DNA from: Anaerolineae bacterium
GTDB lineage: Bacteria > Chloroflexota > Anaerolineae > Aggregatilineales > Phototrophicaceae
Assembly: GCA_022824465.1 (NCBI GenBank)
Contig: JAJDZV010000013.1
Span: 1-45,456 of the forward strand
Direction: 5' to 3'
Length of the DNA stretch: 45,456 bases
Shown: positions 32,973 through 42,554 of the stretch, in pieces
Layout of the letters: each line of letters begins with the position of its first letter
Position numbering within the stretch: the first letter of the stretch is position 1
The notes under the pieces: model-generated
Seen by the model: the letters and a program-made list of their open reading frames with translations, nothing else
Told to the model about the DNA's origin: nothing
Database searches by the model: none
Translations under genes and position numbers: made by a program

Positions 32973-33809
32973 ATGGCTATCGCGGAAAAACATCAAGAAC
33001 TGACCGCCACGCGCGCGCTGTCGGTCAGCAACATCGAAGTCGTATACAACAGCGTCATTCTGGTGCTGCGCGGCGTCACGCTGGAAGTGGCGCCGGGCAA
33101 GGTCGTTTCCCTGCTGGGACCCAATGGCGCCGGCAAATCCACCACCTTGAAGGCGATCAGCGGCTTGCTCAAGGCGGAATTGGGTGAGGTGACGCGCGGG
33201 CAAATCCTCTGGGGCGACGAGCGCTTGAATGATTTGAGCGCCGAGGATGTCGTGCGCAAGGGCTTGGTGCAGGTGATCGAAGGCCGGCTGCTTTTCCGTC
33301 ATCTCACCGTCGAAGAAAACCTGCGCGTCGGCGGCATGGTCTACCAAGGCGGGCGGCATATCCGCGACGACCTTGAGCGCGTCTATCATTATTTCCCGGC
33401 GCTCGCCAAGCTCTCCAAGCGCGTCAGCGGTTATCTGTCCGGCGGCGAAGGTCAGATGCTTGTCATCGGCCGGGCGATGATGGCGCACCCGCAGATCCTG
33501 ATGCTGGATGAGCCGTCGCTTGGCTTGGCGCCGCTGCTGGTCCACCAGATCTTCGATATCATTCACGAGATCAACCGGCGAGAAGGCATGTCGGTTCTCA
33601 TCGTTGAGCAGAATGCCCGCGCCGCTCTGGAGCTTGCCGACTACGCTTATGTCATGGAGAACGGGCGGATTGTGCTTGATGGACCCGCCGAGCAGATGCG
33701 CGAGAACGAAGATATCAAGGAGTTCTATCTTGGGCTGAATCAAGCGGGCGGCCGCAAGAACTATCGCGAAGTCAAGCACTACAAACGGCGCAAACGCTGG
33801 CTCGGCTAG
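32973..33809 (+). CDS. livF: Branched-chain amino-acid-type ABC transporter ATP-binding protein (LivF-like)
   Basis: This second ATPase subunit, 278 residues, ends the transporter set. It has SLLGPNGAGKSTTLKAISGL (Walker A), the LivF-type EGRLLFRHLTVEENLRVGG, YLSGGEGQMLVIGRAMMAHP (signature), ILMLDEPSLGLAPLLVHQIF (Walker B) and VLIVEQNARAALELADYAYV (H-loop position is Q-N, as is common in LivF). The last ~35 residues are basic (KNYREVKHYKRRKRW), an extension beyond the usual LivF end. No clear ribosome binding site is visible before the ATG; a palindromic hairpin (32935-32961) is immediately upstream. Confidence 0.94.
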   Translation: MAIAEKHQELTATRALSVSNIEVVYNSVILVLRGVTLEVAPGKVVSLLGPNGAGKSTTLKAISGLLKAELGEVTRGQILWGDERLNDLSAEDVVRKGLVQVIEGRLLFRHLTVEENLRVGGMVYQGGRHIRDDLERVYHYFPALAKLSKRVSGYLSGGEGQMLVIGRAMMAHPQILMLDEPSLGLAPLLVHQIFDIIHEINRREGMSVLIVEQNARAALELADYAYVMENGRIVLDGPAEQMRENEDIKEFYLGLNQAGGRKNYREVKHYKRRKRWLG

Positions 33810-33835
33810 TCGCTGAATCGTCTTCTTCTGCCGCA

Positions 33836-33861
33836 TGTAGGGGCGAGCCACTGAGTCGCCC
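33836..33861. repeat. Palindromic repeat, copy 5
   Basis: GGGGCGAGCCACTGAGTCGCCC after TGTA closely resembles the copy at 14067-14094, sharing TGTAGGGGCGA and the (C)TGAGTCGC half. Confidence 0.6.
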
Positions 33862-34010
33862 ACGAGTAAACCAGCGGCAAGGGCCCGCACGCCGGCAAAC
33901 CAAACGCGACCATTTAGTCGCCTGTTCGCGCGCGAAACCTGCTACCATCAGTCTGTGTCGGCCTGCGCTCAACACACTTGGCAATGCGCGTCCTCGTTGC
34001 GCGAAACCGC

Positions 34011-34034
34011 AGATTGCCAGATTGCCAGATTGCC
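34011..34034. repeat. AGATTGCC tandem repeat (3 units)
   Basis: Three perfect back-to-back copies of the 8-base unit lie just before an A6/T6 palindrome. Copy number is likely variable between strains. Confidence 0.7.
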
Positions 34035-34112
34035 GAAAAAATAGCTTTTTTCAAATGATTACAGTTGACGGATGAGCCTTCGCGATTCAAAAACCGAATG
34101 AGGAACGAAGAC

Positions 34113-35315
34113 ATGACAAATCTGGATCGACGTATCAGCGACCTGGTGCGACATGCCTACGAGAACGCGCCGGCGATACGCGGACTGATGGACGACGCCG
34201 GTTTGAGCCCGGCGGACATCGGCGGCGCCGACGATCTCGCCAAGCTGCCGGTGCTGAGCAAAGACTCGCTGGTGGAGATTCATCGGCAAAATCCGCCCTT
34301 CGGCGGTTTCTTGACGATCGACCCTGCCGACCTGCCGCGGATTTATATCTCGCCCGGTCCGATCTACGATCCCCAGCCGCCGCCCGCTGATCCTGAAGCG
34401 CAGTTGGCGCCCTTCCGCTTTATCGGCATTGAGCGGGGCGACCGCGTCCTCAACACCTTCATGTATCATTTGACGCCGGCCGGCATCCTGCTTGACGAAG
34501 CGATCCGCGCTTGCGGCGCCACCGTCATACCCACCGGACCGGGCAATACCGAACTGCAGATCATGATGATGACGGCGCTGGGCGCGAGCGGCTTCGTCGG
34601 CCAGCCGAGTTACCTGATGAACCTGCTCGACAAAGCCGCCGAGATGGGCGTGGGCGCCGGCGCTGTGCCCTTGAAGAAAGCCCTCTTCTCCGCCGAGCCC
34701 TACACCCCAAGCCAACGCGAGCGCTTCGAAAACGAATATGGCATGAAGACGACTTCGGCTTATGGCACAGCCGACCTCGGTTTCGTCGGCTATACGCGCG
34801 CTGGCGTACAGGGCTTCTGCATCATGCCGGATGTCTACCTGCAAATCTGCGATCCGGATACGGGCGCGCCCCTGCCCGACGGCGAGACCGGTGAAATCGT
34901 CGCCACCGCCTTGAACCATGCCTACCCGCTGATTCGCTTCGGCACCGGCGATCTGGGCGCGCTGGCGCCGCAGCCGCAATGCCCAGGACAGCAACTGCTT
35001 GGCTTATTCGGGCGCAGCGGCGACGCGATCAAAGTGCGCGGCATGTTCCTGCATCCCAACCAACTGAATTATGCCGCGATGCAGTTTCCCGAGATAAAGA
35101 ACATGCAAGCCGTCATCACGCGCAGCGCCAATCGCGATGTCGTCACCGTCAATGTCGAGCTAAACCAAGGCGCGTCCGGCGAAGGCGTCGGCGAAAAACT
35201 GAGCGCTTTGGCGCAGCAGGCCGTCCGTCTGCGCATCGACCGCGTCAACTTCGTCGCCGCCGGCAGCATCGACCCCAAGGCGCGCGCAATCGTCGACGAA
35301 AGAGACTGGACCTAG
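34113..35315 (+). CDS. PaaK-like (phenylacetate-CoA ligase family) AMP-forming ligase
   Basis: The 400-residue cytoplasmic enzyme fits the short CoA ligases of the PaaK family. N-terminal RISDLVRHAYENAPAIRGLM and KLPVLSKDSLVEIH are family typical. Later come SAYGTADLGFVGY (adenine site), PDGETGEIVATALNHAYPLI, RFGTGDLGAL, and LFGRSGDAIKVRGMFLHPNQ, the hinge to the C-terminal domain. The common serine/glycine phosphate loop is weak (SPGPIYDPQPP), as in some relatives. ATG 34113 is chosen because GAGGAACGAAG lies just before it; the extension to 34065 looks non-native. It follows livF in the same direction. An aryl acid substrate is inferred from the family. Confidence 0.88.
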   Translation: MTNLDRRISDLVRHAYENAPAIRGLMDDAGLSPADIGGADDLAKLPVLSKDSLVEIHRQNPPFGGFLTIDPADLPRIYISPGPIYDPQPPPADPEAQLAPFRFIGIERGDRVLNTFMYHLTPAGILLDEAIRACGATVIPTGPGNTELQIMMMTALGASGFVGQPSYLMNLLDKAAEMGVGAGAVPLKKALFSAEPYTPSQRERFENEYGMKTTSAYGTADLGFVGYTRAGVQGFCIMPDVYLQICDPDTGAPLPDGETGEIVATALNHAYPLIRFGTGDLGALAPQPQCPGQQLLGLFGRSGDAIKVRGMFLHPNQLNYAAMQFPEIKNMQAVITRSANRDVVTVNVELNQGASGEGVGEKLSALAQQAVRLRIDRVNFVAAGSIDPKARAIVDERDWT

Positions 35316-35393
35316 CCGGGAAAACGACGAAGCGAGACGGTCAAGCGGCTGAAAAAGTCGGCGTCCGACGCCGCGCCGCTCCGTCAAAGCGCC

Positions 35394-37883
35394 TTACTCG
35401 TCCCCGTCTTCACCGTCTTCACTGTCAGCCTCGTCGACGTCTTGCTCGCTTTCAGCCGCCTCGTCCTCGGCATCCGTCTCGACGCCGACTACTTTCAAGG
35501 TGAAAGCCTGCGCCTCGTTGGTGTTTTTGACGCGCGCCTCAAAGATGAAGACGCCGGCGTTCTCGCCAATAGCCAGGTCAGTCCAGGCGGAACTGCGCGT
35601 GTCGTCATCGGCGTCATCGTTCTCGCCCAGCAGCTGCCTGCCCTCGCGACCGTAGATGCCGAGCACAGTATCGACCGTGTCATCGGCGCCGCTCAGGAAT
35701 ACGCTGACGGTACGATTGGCGGGCAGAGTCACGCGATAGCGCACGCGCTGGTCGGGCCCGACGACGCCATTGGCTTGGACTTCCGTGCTGCCGATGCCAA
35801 GCGACAATTCACCGCCGTCAATAAGCTCGCCCAAGATGAGATCGGTCAGATGCGCCTCAGCCGCTTCCAGCAGCGGGTCGCCGCCGCTGGTCAAGCTCTC
35901 CAACGTGACCGGCACGCTCACGGTCGGGGCGACGCCTTGCGCTTCGATGTGGATGTTCTTGTCGGCATCCAGGGCGCGCACGACCGTGAAACGTATCGTC
36001 ATGTCTTCCGGCATGAGGAAGTCATCGACTGCGCCGCCCAAACCGCCGGTGGGGTAGTGGCCCACAATCGCGGCGCGGTCCTCAATGGTGAGATTGTACG
36101 AGAAGAACTCACAAGCGCTAAAGCAGCCGGGCGCGATGATTACGGCGATTTCGCCGGCGTAGCGCGGCTCTTCCAAGCCCTCCGGCTGGCAGAAGCGATC
36201 CTCGGAGTTGGGATCGAGGTAGAATCCGCCGGTGGCTTCGTTGTAAGCGCTGGAATACCCCAGGATATGCTCCTCGTCGTAGAAGTAGGCGCCCAGCTGG
36301 TCGGCGAGGTAGCCGCTGCCGCCGCCGTTCTGCCGCATATCAATGATGATGCCAGGGACATCTTCGTCATTGAAAGTCTCGATCATGCGTTCCCAAAGTT
36401 CTATCGTGAGGCGCTCGTCGTCGTTGAACGAATAGATGGTGACGTAGCCGTAGCCGCTGGGCAGAATCTCGTATTCCAGCGGCAGCTCCCAACCCTCGAT
36501 GCCGGCGAAGAAGGAAGAATTGTTGAAGCTGGCGCGCTCGCTGATTGTGGTCAGCGTGACTGTCTCGTCTTCTTCGCTGTCGGGATTGCGGAATGCGATC
36601 TCAACATCCGTCCCGATCGGGAAGCGCGTGATATAACGCAACTGCTGCAGGCGGAGGGTATGCTCGGTGCTGAGCGCCTGATGCGCCCAGACGAATTCGC
36701 GATCCATCGCCTCTTGCAGCGTGCCGCCGTCCCAAGACAGGATCTCCGCGCCAAGCTGCAGGCCGGCATTGGCGGCTGGACCGCCATCGAGCAAATAACT
36801 AACGACGATGCGTCCATCATCCAATTCGGACAGCGAAAGGCCCAAGCCGCCGTCGGTTTCTTCACGGAAGACGACGCTGAGATGCGACAGGGGCATGCTC
36901 ACGTGGCCATCGGGGATCTCCCAGATGAAGTCGCGCATGGCCAGCGCGTAGGCATCGGCGTCTTCCGCTGCTTCCGCCTCGGCGAAGCGGGGCGCGTATC
37001 CCGATTCCAGCGCATCCCATTCGAGTTGGTAGAGCTCGGTGTATGCGTATTCGCGGCGGAAGAGATCAACCATCGCCGTGAAGGCTTCGCTGTAGCTGAG
37101 CGACGAAAAATCGTTCAGGGCGATTTCTTCCGGCTCGTGCAGGTCCAGGACGGGGCGGGCGGCGCGGTCGAAGACGAATGGCTCAGCGTCCAAATCGACG
37201 ACGGAATAACCGGGCGGCACGGTGACAGTGGGATCATCCGCGGTGAAGAGCAATCCGTCGGCGCCGAAGCCGCTGGGGAAACCTTGCCCGCCTTCGGGCG
37301 CGTAGATGATGAACTTGCCGCCGATGATTTCAAGTCGCGTTTCCGGGTCGCGGCTGGCGCGGGTGGAGGCGTATCCGGTCGACCAGCCGCCGCCGTACAT
37401 ATCACATTTTTCCAGCAGCGAATCGCCGAAGAGATTGGTCCAATAGGCGATGGCGAAGACCATCACGCCGATGTCTTCCCGGCCATTGTTATCGACATCG
37501 CGCAGGCTGCCGGCTGGTTCGAGCGGCAGGGCGAGACTGTAGTTGAAGGGCGAAGTCAAGAAGTCGGAGGTTATCTGGCCGAGGACTTGGGATTCCAGCG
37601 GGAATATGAAGTACAGGTTGCGATCGATGAAGCCGGCCTGGTCTTCAAGGAGTATGAGTGGTTCGGCCACGCCGCTCGTGAAATGCGCGTTGGTGTAGTT
37701 CAACTCGCCAGTAACGATGACGGGACCGCCTTCATCATTGATGATCCGCGCCGCGCCAGATGCGGGCGCACTCGAAACGCCGGGCGCGTCGTCAGCCTCT
37801 TTTTCGCCGATGGCCCATACGGCGATGGCGGGCAGCAGCAGAATGCAACCGAGGCAGATGCGCAAACGGATTTTGCTGGGCAT
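35394..37883 (-). CDS. Secreted S41-family peptidase with C-terminal PPC domain
   Basis: This 829-residue exported protein has a signal peptide (KIRLRICLGCILLLPAIAVW). Parts in order: an N-terminal beta-rich region (about 30-230); a helical S41 N-domain (SLSYSEAFTAMVDLF); a PDZ-like segment (GGPAANAGLQLGAEILSWDG); and the S41 core with IIIDMRQNGGGSGYLADQLG and APGCFSACEFF, with the nucleophile serine in FSACE (about residue 590). The usual downstream GKG lysine is absent (GHYPTGGLGG), so the site resembles tricorn/IRBP-like S41 members. A PPC domain (RVTLPANRTVSVFLSG, about 710-800) and a strongly acidic tail end it. GGGGGA precedes ATG 37883; the frame extends to 37964. It is convergent with the PaaK-like gene. 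Confidence 0.86.
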   Translation of the reverse strand: MPSKIRLRICLGCILLLPAIAVWAIGEKEADDAPGVSSAPASGAARIINDEGGPVIVTGELNYTNAHFTSGVAEPLILLEDQAGFIDRNLYFIFPLESQVLGQITSDFLTSPFNYSLALPLEPAGSLRDVDNNGREDIGVMVFAIAYWTNLFGDSLLEKCDMYGGGWSTGYASTRASRDPETRLEIIGGKFIIYAPEGGQGFPSGFGADGLLFTADDPTVTVPPGYSVVDLDAEPFVFDRAARPVLDLHEPEEIALNDFSSLSYSEAFTAMVDLFRREYAYTELYQLEWDALESGYAPRFAEAEAAEDADAYALAMRDFIWEIPDGHVSMPLSHLSVVFREETDGGLGLSLSELDDGRIVVSYLLDGGPAANAGLQLGAEILSWDGGTLQEAMDREFVWAHQALSTEHTLRLQQLRYITRFPIGTDVEIAFRNPDSEEDETVTLTTISERASFNNSSFFAGIEGWELPLEYEILPSGYGYVTIYSFNDDERLTIELWERMIETFNDEDVPGIIIDMRQNGGGSGYLADQLGAYFYDEEHILGYSSAYNEATGGFYLDPNSEDRFCQPEGLEEPRYAGEIAVIIAPGCFSACEFFSYNLTIEDRAAIVGHYPTGGLGGAVDDFLMPEDMTIRFTVVRALDADKNIHIEAQGVAPTVSVPVTLESLTSGGDPLLEAAEAHLTDLILGELIDGGELSLGIGSTEVQANGVVGPDQRVRYRVTLPANRTVSVFLSGADDTVDTVLGIYGREGRQLLGENDDADDDTRSSAWTDLAIGENAGVFIFEARVKNTNEAQAFTLKVVGVETDAEDEAAESEQDVDEADSEDGEDGDE

Positions 37884-38045
37884 GCGGGATTCCCCCAAGC
37901 TTGGACACGGAAGTGGAGCGTCAGGTCTCAAGACTAGGATAAGTGAGGAATCGCGCAGGGGCAAGCTGCCGATACGCGCCGAGTTGCGCCAGAACTAGAT
38001 TCTGCTAAAGTTAGCGCACTGCCCGAATTTGACAAGGAATGGCGC

Positions 38046-40550
38046 TTGAGCAGGCTTCGCGGAATCTTAGGGGAGCACTGGCAGGTCGTTGCTATCGCCA
38101 CGGTTTTGACGCTGGTTATGACATTCCCGATGATTGTCTATGTCTTCCGCACGGATGTATTCTGGCTGCCAACGGGCGACAGCCGCGACATTTATATCCA
38201 GTTCTGGGACCTGTGGTATGGCAATCTGGTGTTGACTGGGCAAGCCGATCGTGATTTTACCAATCTCGTATTCTATCCCGAGGGCGTGTCCCTGGTCACG
38301 CAGCCAATCTTCTATCTGCTCTCGGTAGTCGTTAACTCGCTGATGACCGTTTTGCCGCTGTCCAATGCCTATTCCGTCGCCCTGCTGCTTATGATCATGG
38401 CGAATGCAGTCTGCGGCTATATGTATCTGCATTACGTCTTCAAGGACAAGTGGCTGGCTCTCTTTGGCGCCATGGTATTTGGCTTCGCTCCCCAAGCCCT
38501 TAGCCACTACAACCATCCGGGATTTCTGTTCGTTGCGCCGCTGCCGCTCTGCCTGTACTTCGTTCATCGCGGGATCAATGAAAGGCGGCTGTCATTCATG
38601 ATGGCGCCGGGCCTGCTGGCGGTCCCAACCAGCTTTCAGAATCTATATTTGCACGTATGTATCGTTGCGATTTTGGGCTTCTTGATTCTATCACTTGCAG
38701 TCGCAAGGTGGCGCGACAAGCGCTTTTGGCGTCTGGTTGCCGCGCTAGTATTGGGCATTGGCTTGGCTAGCGTCTTGCGGCTATATCCGCTGATCAGCAG
38801 TCCGCAATCGCTAGCGGAGGCGGTGGAATGGGGCAGCCAGTCGGAACGCCGCACTGATCTGATTTCTTTTCTGGTGAACTTCAGAAACCCCATCACCAAG
38901 CCGCTTATCGACCAGGCAGCGGGGGCACTCGATGCGAGAGCCGTAAGCGCGGCGGCATATTTGGGCATAGCGCCGATGATATTGATCTGCATCGGGCTAT
39001 TCAACACAAAAGCGCGGCGAAGAATGCTGCCCTGGCTCGGCCTGCTTGCGCTATTCCTGGTGTTGAGCCTGGGCTCGATTCTTGTTATTAACGGCGCGCA
39101 ATATCCGCAGATTCGGCTGCCGAAGCACACCCTCAACCGGCTAATGCCGACGGTCTTCAGCTCCTTTTACGAAGCCGACCATTTCATCACGGGCCTGATT
39201 TTGCCCCTGTCGGTTACGGCGACCTACGGGCTTAGAGCGCTGCAAGAGAGCGCGCCAGCGATGTCTCGTCCTTTGGCGGTGCTCGCGCTGGTCGGCATAG
39301 TCGCCATTGATTATTACGTGCCAGTCGAGGAAAACGTAATTCCACAGGAGCAGTTCCGCTTCCTCGACTGGCTGGCGGAAGAAGAAGATCCTGTCTTGAT
39401 CCATGTGCCAATGGGGCGGCAAGACGCCAAGCGCTACAATCTGTATCAGGCGCTAAGCGGCTACCCGATGGTGGAAGGCGCCATCAGCCGGCCGCCCGAC
39501 GCCGCCTTCGACTACATTTACGACAACAGGATCTTGGGCGAGTGGCGCGACGACCGACCGGCGATATGCCGCTTCGACAATACCGACGAGTATCTGGCGG
39601 CGCTGGACCGCTTAATCGGCGATGGTTTCACGCACGTGGTTTATCATCTGCGTCAGCGCGACACTCAAGCGGTGGTCGGCAGTTTCAGCGGCGCGACGCC
39701 GGCCTATCAGGACGACTACGCGCGCATCTACCGCATAGTAGACCTGAAGGTCAACTGTCCACGGAGCTTTATACCGAAGCTGATGTCGGAAGCGCACGCA
39801 GCCGAGGTTCTGCTCCTGCCGTCGCCAATACATGAGCGGCACGGCGCAGTGATCGGCTTCCAGCGGGATTTGCCCGCCGATGAACGGCAGTTGCGCTTGC
39901 TCTCCCAAGCGATGTTCGACCATAAGCACCTTGTAAGCGTAAATCAAGACGAAGCCGGCGCGATTACTTTGCGCGCTTCGCAGGATGCTTATCGCGACCT
40001 GCGCGCCATTGAGTCAGTCAACAACGGACTTTGGCTCGTCAACAATCCGGCGGAGACCGACCTGGACGCGCTGGATATCTTCGTCAACTGGTTCCAGGCC
40101 AAATACAGCTTCTGCCGGCGCTACCGGGACGGGGCAAACGGGACCGTGGATCTTTACCTCAAGCCGGAGATTCCCTGCGAGGTGGCGATTGCGAACGACG
40201 GTAAAGAAATTGCCTATGACAGCGGCGTCCGTCTGCTCAACTACGAGGTGGCTTTGGATGCTGAGCAGTTGACCTTCTATTCCGCTTGGGCCGCGCCGCT
40301 CGGCACGAAGTTCAGCTATTCGCTCCAGCTATTCGACGCGCAAGGGACGAAGGTGATACAGGCTGACGACACCATTGTTCGCCAGCCCGCAACTATGCGC
40401 CAAATGGAGCTTGAACTGCCCGGCGGCACTGAACTGGCGCTGATGCTCATCGTATATGACCGGCAATCGGGAAAGAGCGACGGCGGTACAGCGCTGCGCG
40501 CACAGGTACGCTTCGAGCGCGAATATCTGCTGGCTACCTTCGAGATCTAA
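38046..40550 (+). CDS. Large GT-C-fold membrane protein with C-terminal soluble modules
   Basis: This 834-residue protein has about 10-12 membrane segments in the first ~400 residues and a soluble part after that. The start resembles YfhO/GT-C proteins, with an acidic residue in the first outer loop (GDSRDIYIQFWDLW). A middle region (RFLDWLAEEEDPVLIHVPMG) is typical of such membrane glycosyltransferases. The last ~120 residues repeat the window's shared module: YDSGVRLLNYEVAL, FSYSLQLFDAQGTKV, ELALMLIVYDRQSG. No ATG is usable; TTG 38046 is preferred as AAGGAA lies 6 bases before it. Another in-frame ATG appears only about 25 codons later, inside the first helix. Substrate unknown. Confidence 0.8.
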   Translation: MSRLRGILGEHWQVVAIATVLTLVMTFPMIVYVFRTDVFWLPTGDSRDIYIQFWDLWYGNLVLTGQADRDFTNLVFYPEGVSLVTQPIFYLLSVVVNSLMTVLPLSNAYSVALLLMIMANAVCGYMYLHYVFKDKWLALFGAMVFGFAPQALSHYNHPGFLFVAPLPLCLYFVHRGINERRLSFMMAPGLLAVPTSFQNLYLHVCIVAILGFLILSLAVARWRDKRFWRLVAALVLGIGLASVLRLYPLISSPQSLAEAVEWGSQSERRTDLISFLVNFRNPITKPLIDQAAGALDARAVSAAAYLGIAPMILICIGLFNTKARRRMLPWLGLLALFLVLSLGSILVINGAQYPQIRLPKHTLNRLMPTVFSSFYEADHFITGLILPLSVTATYGLRALQESAPAMSRPLAVLALVGIVAIDYYVPVEENVIPQEQFRFLDWLAEEEDPVLIHVPMGRQDAKRYNLYQALSGYPMVEGAISRPPDAAFDYIYDNRILGEWRDDRPAICRFDNTDEYLAALDRLIGDGFTHVVYHLRQRDTQAVVGSFSGATPAYQDDYARIYRIVDLKVNCPRSFIPKLMSEAHAAEVLLLPSPIHERHGAVIGFQRDLPADERQLRLLSQAMFDHKHLVSVNQDEAGAITLRASQDAYRDLRAIESVNNGLWLVNNPAETDLDALDIFVNWFQAKYSFCRRYRDGANGTVDLYLKPEIPCEVAIANDGKEIAYDSGVRLLNYEVALDAEQLTFYSAWAAPLGTKFSYSLQLFDAQGTKVIQADDTIVRQPATMRQMELELPGGTELALMLIVYDRQSGKSDGGTALRAQVRFEREYLLATFEI

Positions 40551-40613
40551 GGTAACGACGCGGATGACGGCAAGCCGGGGCAGCTTCACGCAGCCGCGCC
40601 GGGTAATCCGCGC

Positions 40614-42554
40614 TCAAGCCTCAATTGTGAAACGAGCGACTTCGACCGCGCGCTCGAAGCGGGTTCCGCTACTGACGATGAGGCCGGATTGGCTGTCCTT
40701 GGTAGCGAAATCATAGACGATCAAATGAGCGGCGTAGTCGCCAGCCGGCAGCATCGAGAGGTCAAAGCTGACGATATCGACCGGTTCACCGCTGATTACG
40801 CGATCGGCTTGCGCAACTTTCTCGGCCGCGTCGTTATAAAGCTGGAGCGTGAACGAGTACTGTTCGCCAACAGTTTGCAGCCAGCGCAAGGTGAAGATCA
40901 GCGACAGACCGTCGCGGTCGGCGATGAGATGGCCTAGCTCCGCGCCGCCGTCGTAACGGATGGCGAAGGGATCGTCCGCGTTGACCAAGTCGCAAGACAG
41001 ATCCGCGCGCAAGTAGTACGTGATGACGCTATGTGGCTTGTCGATGTAACGTCGGCATGCTTGGTAGCGCAGGATGAACCAATCGGTGTAGACATCCAAG
41101 TCTGCAAGATTCGTCTGCTGTGGATCATGGATGACCCAAATGCCGATGGCGTTCTCGGCGATCGCGTCGAGCGTGGCGTAGGTGGTTAGGCCGCTCTGTA
41201 TGTTCAGTTCGCCAGCCGCATCGTAAGAGATATGAACCAGATGCGCGAATTTGGAAAGGGCGGCGCGGTAGTATCGCAGCGACTTTGTGACGGTAATTGG
41301 CGTATCCGGATGGAAACTCAGAATCAACTCGTTGTGCCCGGGCAGTTTGCCGGAGTCATAGATGAAGTCTTGATAATGTGGCGTCTTGTGGAGATTCTGC
41401 ACGATCTTGTTGGCGTAGCGGAGCAGGTCTTCCGATCGGTAAAAGACAACGAAGGCGGCGAACCACATGAGCAGCAGAGGATAGCGCAAGGCGGTCCAGC
41501 GCGGCAGGAACCGGATGCCGATAGCCAGGCTGCCACAAAAGGGCACGGTTAGCAGGGTCATGTAGCGCATTCGCCGTTCGACCAGAATCGGCGTCAGTTC
41601 ATTTGCGATGATCGTGAGCACGAGCGTGAATGCTGTGATCAGCAAAGTGAAGCGCTCCATGCGGTTCAGGCGGCTACGATAGCGCAGTGTCAAAGCTGCC
41701 GCCAGGATTGGCGCGAGGAAGAGTCCGTTTGAGAACACCAGGAAATAGGTGAACAATGAATCAAGCCATGGCAGGCGAGTTTCCGCAAGGCTGATGCGAT
41801 GCGAAAAGCCCTCGATGGCGGTTGGCAGCCAGGGAACGAAACATAGCACAGCCAAGGCCAGAAGCAGCGTCACCTGCCGCCAGCGCCGATTCTTGTCCGG
41901 CAACAGCACATGATACATAGCGATGGCAGCCAGGATCATGAAGCCGAAGTAATGCAGATAGAGAATCAGGGCGGCTGAGGCTAGCAGCGAGAGCCAGCGC
42001 CAACGCGGAATATCGCCGGTTGCGCTGACCAAATGCCAGTACGACCAGATGACCCAGCAGGCGAAGAGCGGCAGCACCGTGTACATTCGCGCCGTATGGC
42101 TATAGAAGAGTTGATAGGCAAGAAAACTTGCGACCAGCAGCGTCGTCAGTCCAAGCGGACGATCGCGGCATTGTCGAGCAAATTGATAGGCGGCGGCGAC
42201 AGTCAGCAGCCCGAAGTAGAGCGAAAACAGACGAAGGGCAAACAGGTCAGCGCCGGCCAGCACGCGCCAGGCGTTAAGCATCAGGAAATACAGGGGACCG
42301 TGCTGCTGGCTCCTTTCGGCGACGCTTTGAATGGTCGCCGCCAGATCGTAAGCGACGCCGTTTTCCGGGTGCTGTACGTGGCTCAGTGAATTGTACTCGT
42401 CATTGCCAATCGGCAAGTGCTTGAGGTTGGCGCTGCCGAGCGTGAAGATAGTGAGCAAGCACACGACGCAAATGGGCAGCGTCAGCATCTGATGGTCGGC
42501 GTTTCTCATCCGATGACGCTCCGGCGGCTCGGTTCGCTTCTCGAGCGACATCAT
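40614..42554 (-). CDS. GT-C-type (PMT/ArnT-like) membrane glycosyltransferase
   Basis: This 646-residue protein has about 10-12 hydrophobic helices in the first ~430 residues. The catalytic-type acidic pair is NDEYNSLSHV in the first outer loop (about residues 51-60). The sequence HGPLYFLMLNAWRVLAGADL is characteristic of GT39/GT83 relatives. The C-terminal soluble region contains the shared module: IRYDGGAELGHL, YSFTLQLYNDAAEKVAQADR, and AHLIVYDFATKDSQ. The ATG overlaps the stop of the upstream gene by 4 bases (ATGA), so it is translated with it. It is the second gene of a two-gene unit. The sugar donor is likely a polyprenyl-phosphate sugar; acceptor unknown. Confidence 0.85.
   Translation of the reverse strand: MMSLEKRTEPPERHRMRNADHQMLTLPICVVCLLTIFTLGSANLKHLPIGNDEYNSLSHVQHPENGVAYDLAATIQSVAERSQQHGPLYFLMLNAWRVLAGADLFALRLFSLYFGLLTVAAAYQFARQCRDRPLGLTTLLVASFLAYQLFYSHTARMYTVLPLFACWVIWSYWHLVSATGDIPRWRWLSLLASAALILYLHYFGFMILAAIAMYHVLLPDKNRRWRQVTLLLALAVLCFVPWLPTAIEGFSHRISLAETRLPWLDSLFTYFLVFSNGLFLAPILAAALTLRYRSRLNRMERFTLLITAFTLVLTIIANELTPILVERRMRYMTLLTVPFCGSLAIGIRFLPRWTALRYPLLLMWFAAFVVFYRSEDLLRYANKIVQNLHKTPHYQDFIYDSGKLPGHNELILSFHPDTPITVTKSLRYYRAALSKFAHLVHISYDAAGELNIQSGLTTYATLDAIAENAIGIWVIHDPQQTNLADLDVYTDWFILRYQACRRYIDKPHSVITYYLRADLSCDLVNADDPFAIRYDGGAELGHLIADRDGLSLIFTLRWLQTVGEQYSFTLQLYNDAAEKVAQADRVISGEPVDIVSFDLSMLPAGDYAAHLIVYDFATKDSQSGLIVSSGTRFERAVEVARFTIEA

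Larger units (their letters stand above)
33810..34112. other. Intergenic stretch with three small repeats
   Basis: There is no gene in these 303 bases. They hold palindrome copy 5 (33836-33861), a shorter relative GCGACCATTTAGTCGC (33906-33921), and the 8-base tandem AGATTGCC three times (34011-34034). A short A-run/T-run palindrome (GAAAAAATAGCTTTTTTC) follows and could mark termination after livF. The next gene therefore likely has its own promoter. Confidence 0.55.

Noticed and set aside
34979..35503. 174-codon plus-strand frame across the PaaK-like gene end
   Set aside because: Highly arginine-rich frame-shifted shadow of the ligase gene that runs into the convergent peptidase gene.
35442..37937. 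831-codon open frame on the plus strand
   Set aside because: It is exactly antisense to the S41 peptidase gene, which has a signal peptide, family motifs and a ribosome binding site. The plus frame has no recognisable domain and arises from high GC at codon third positions.
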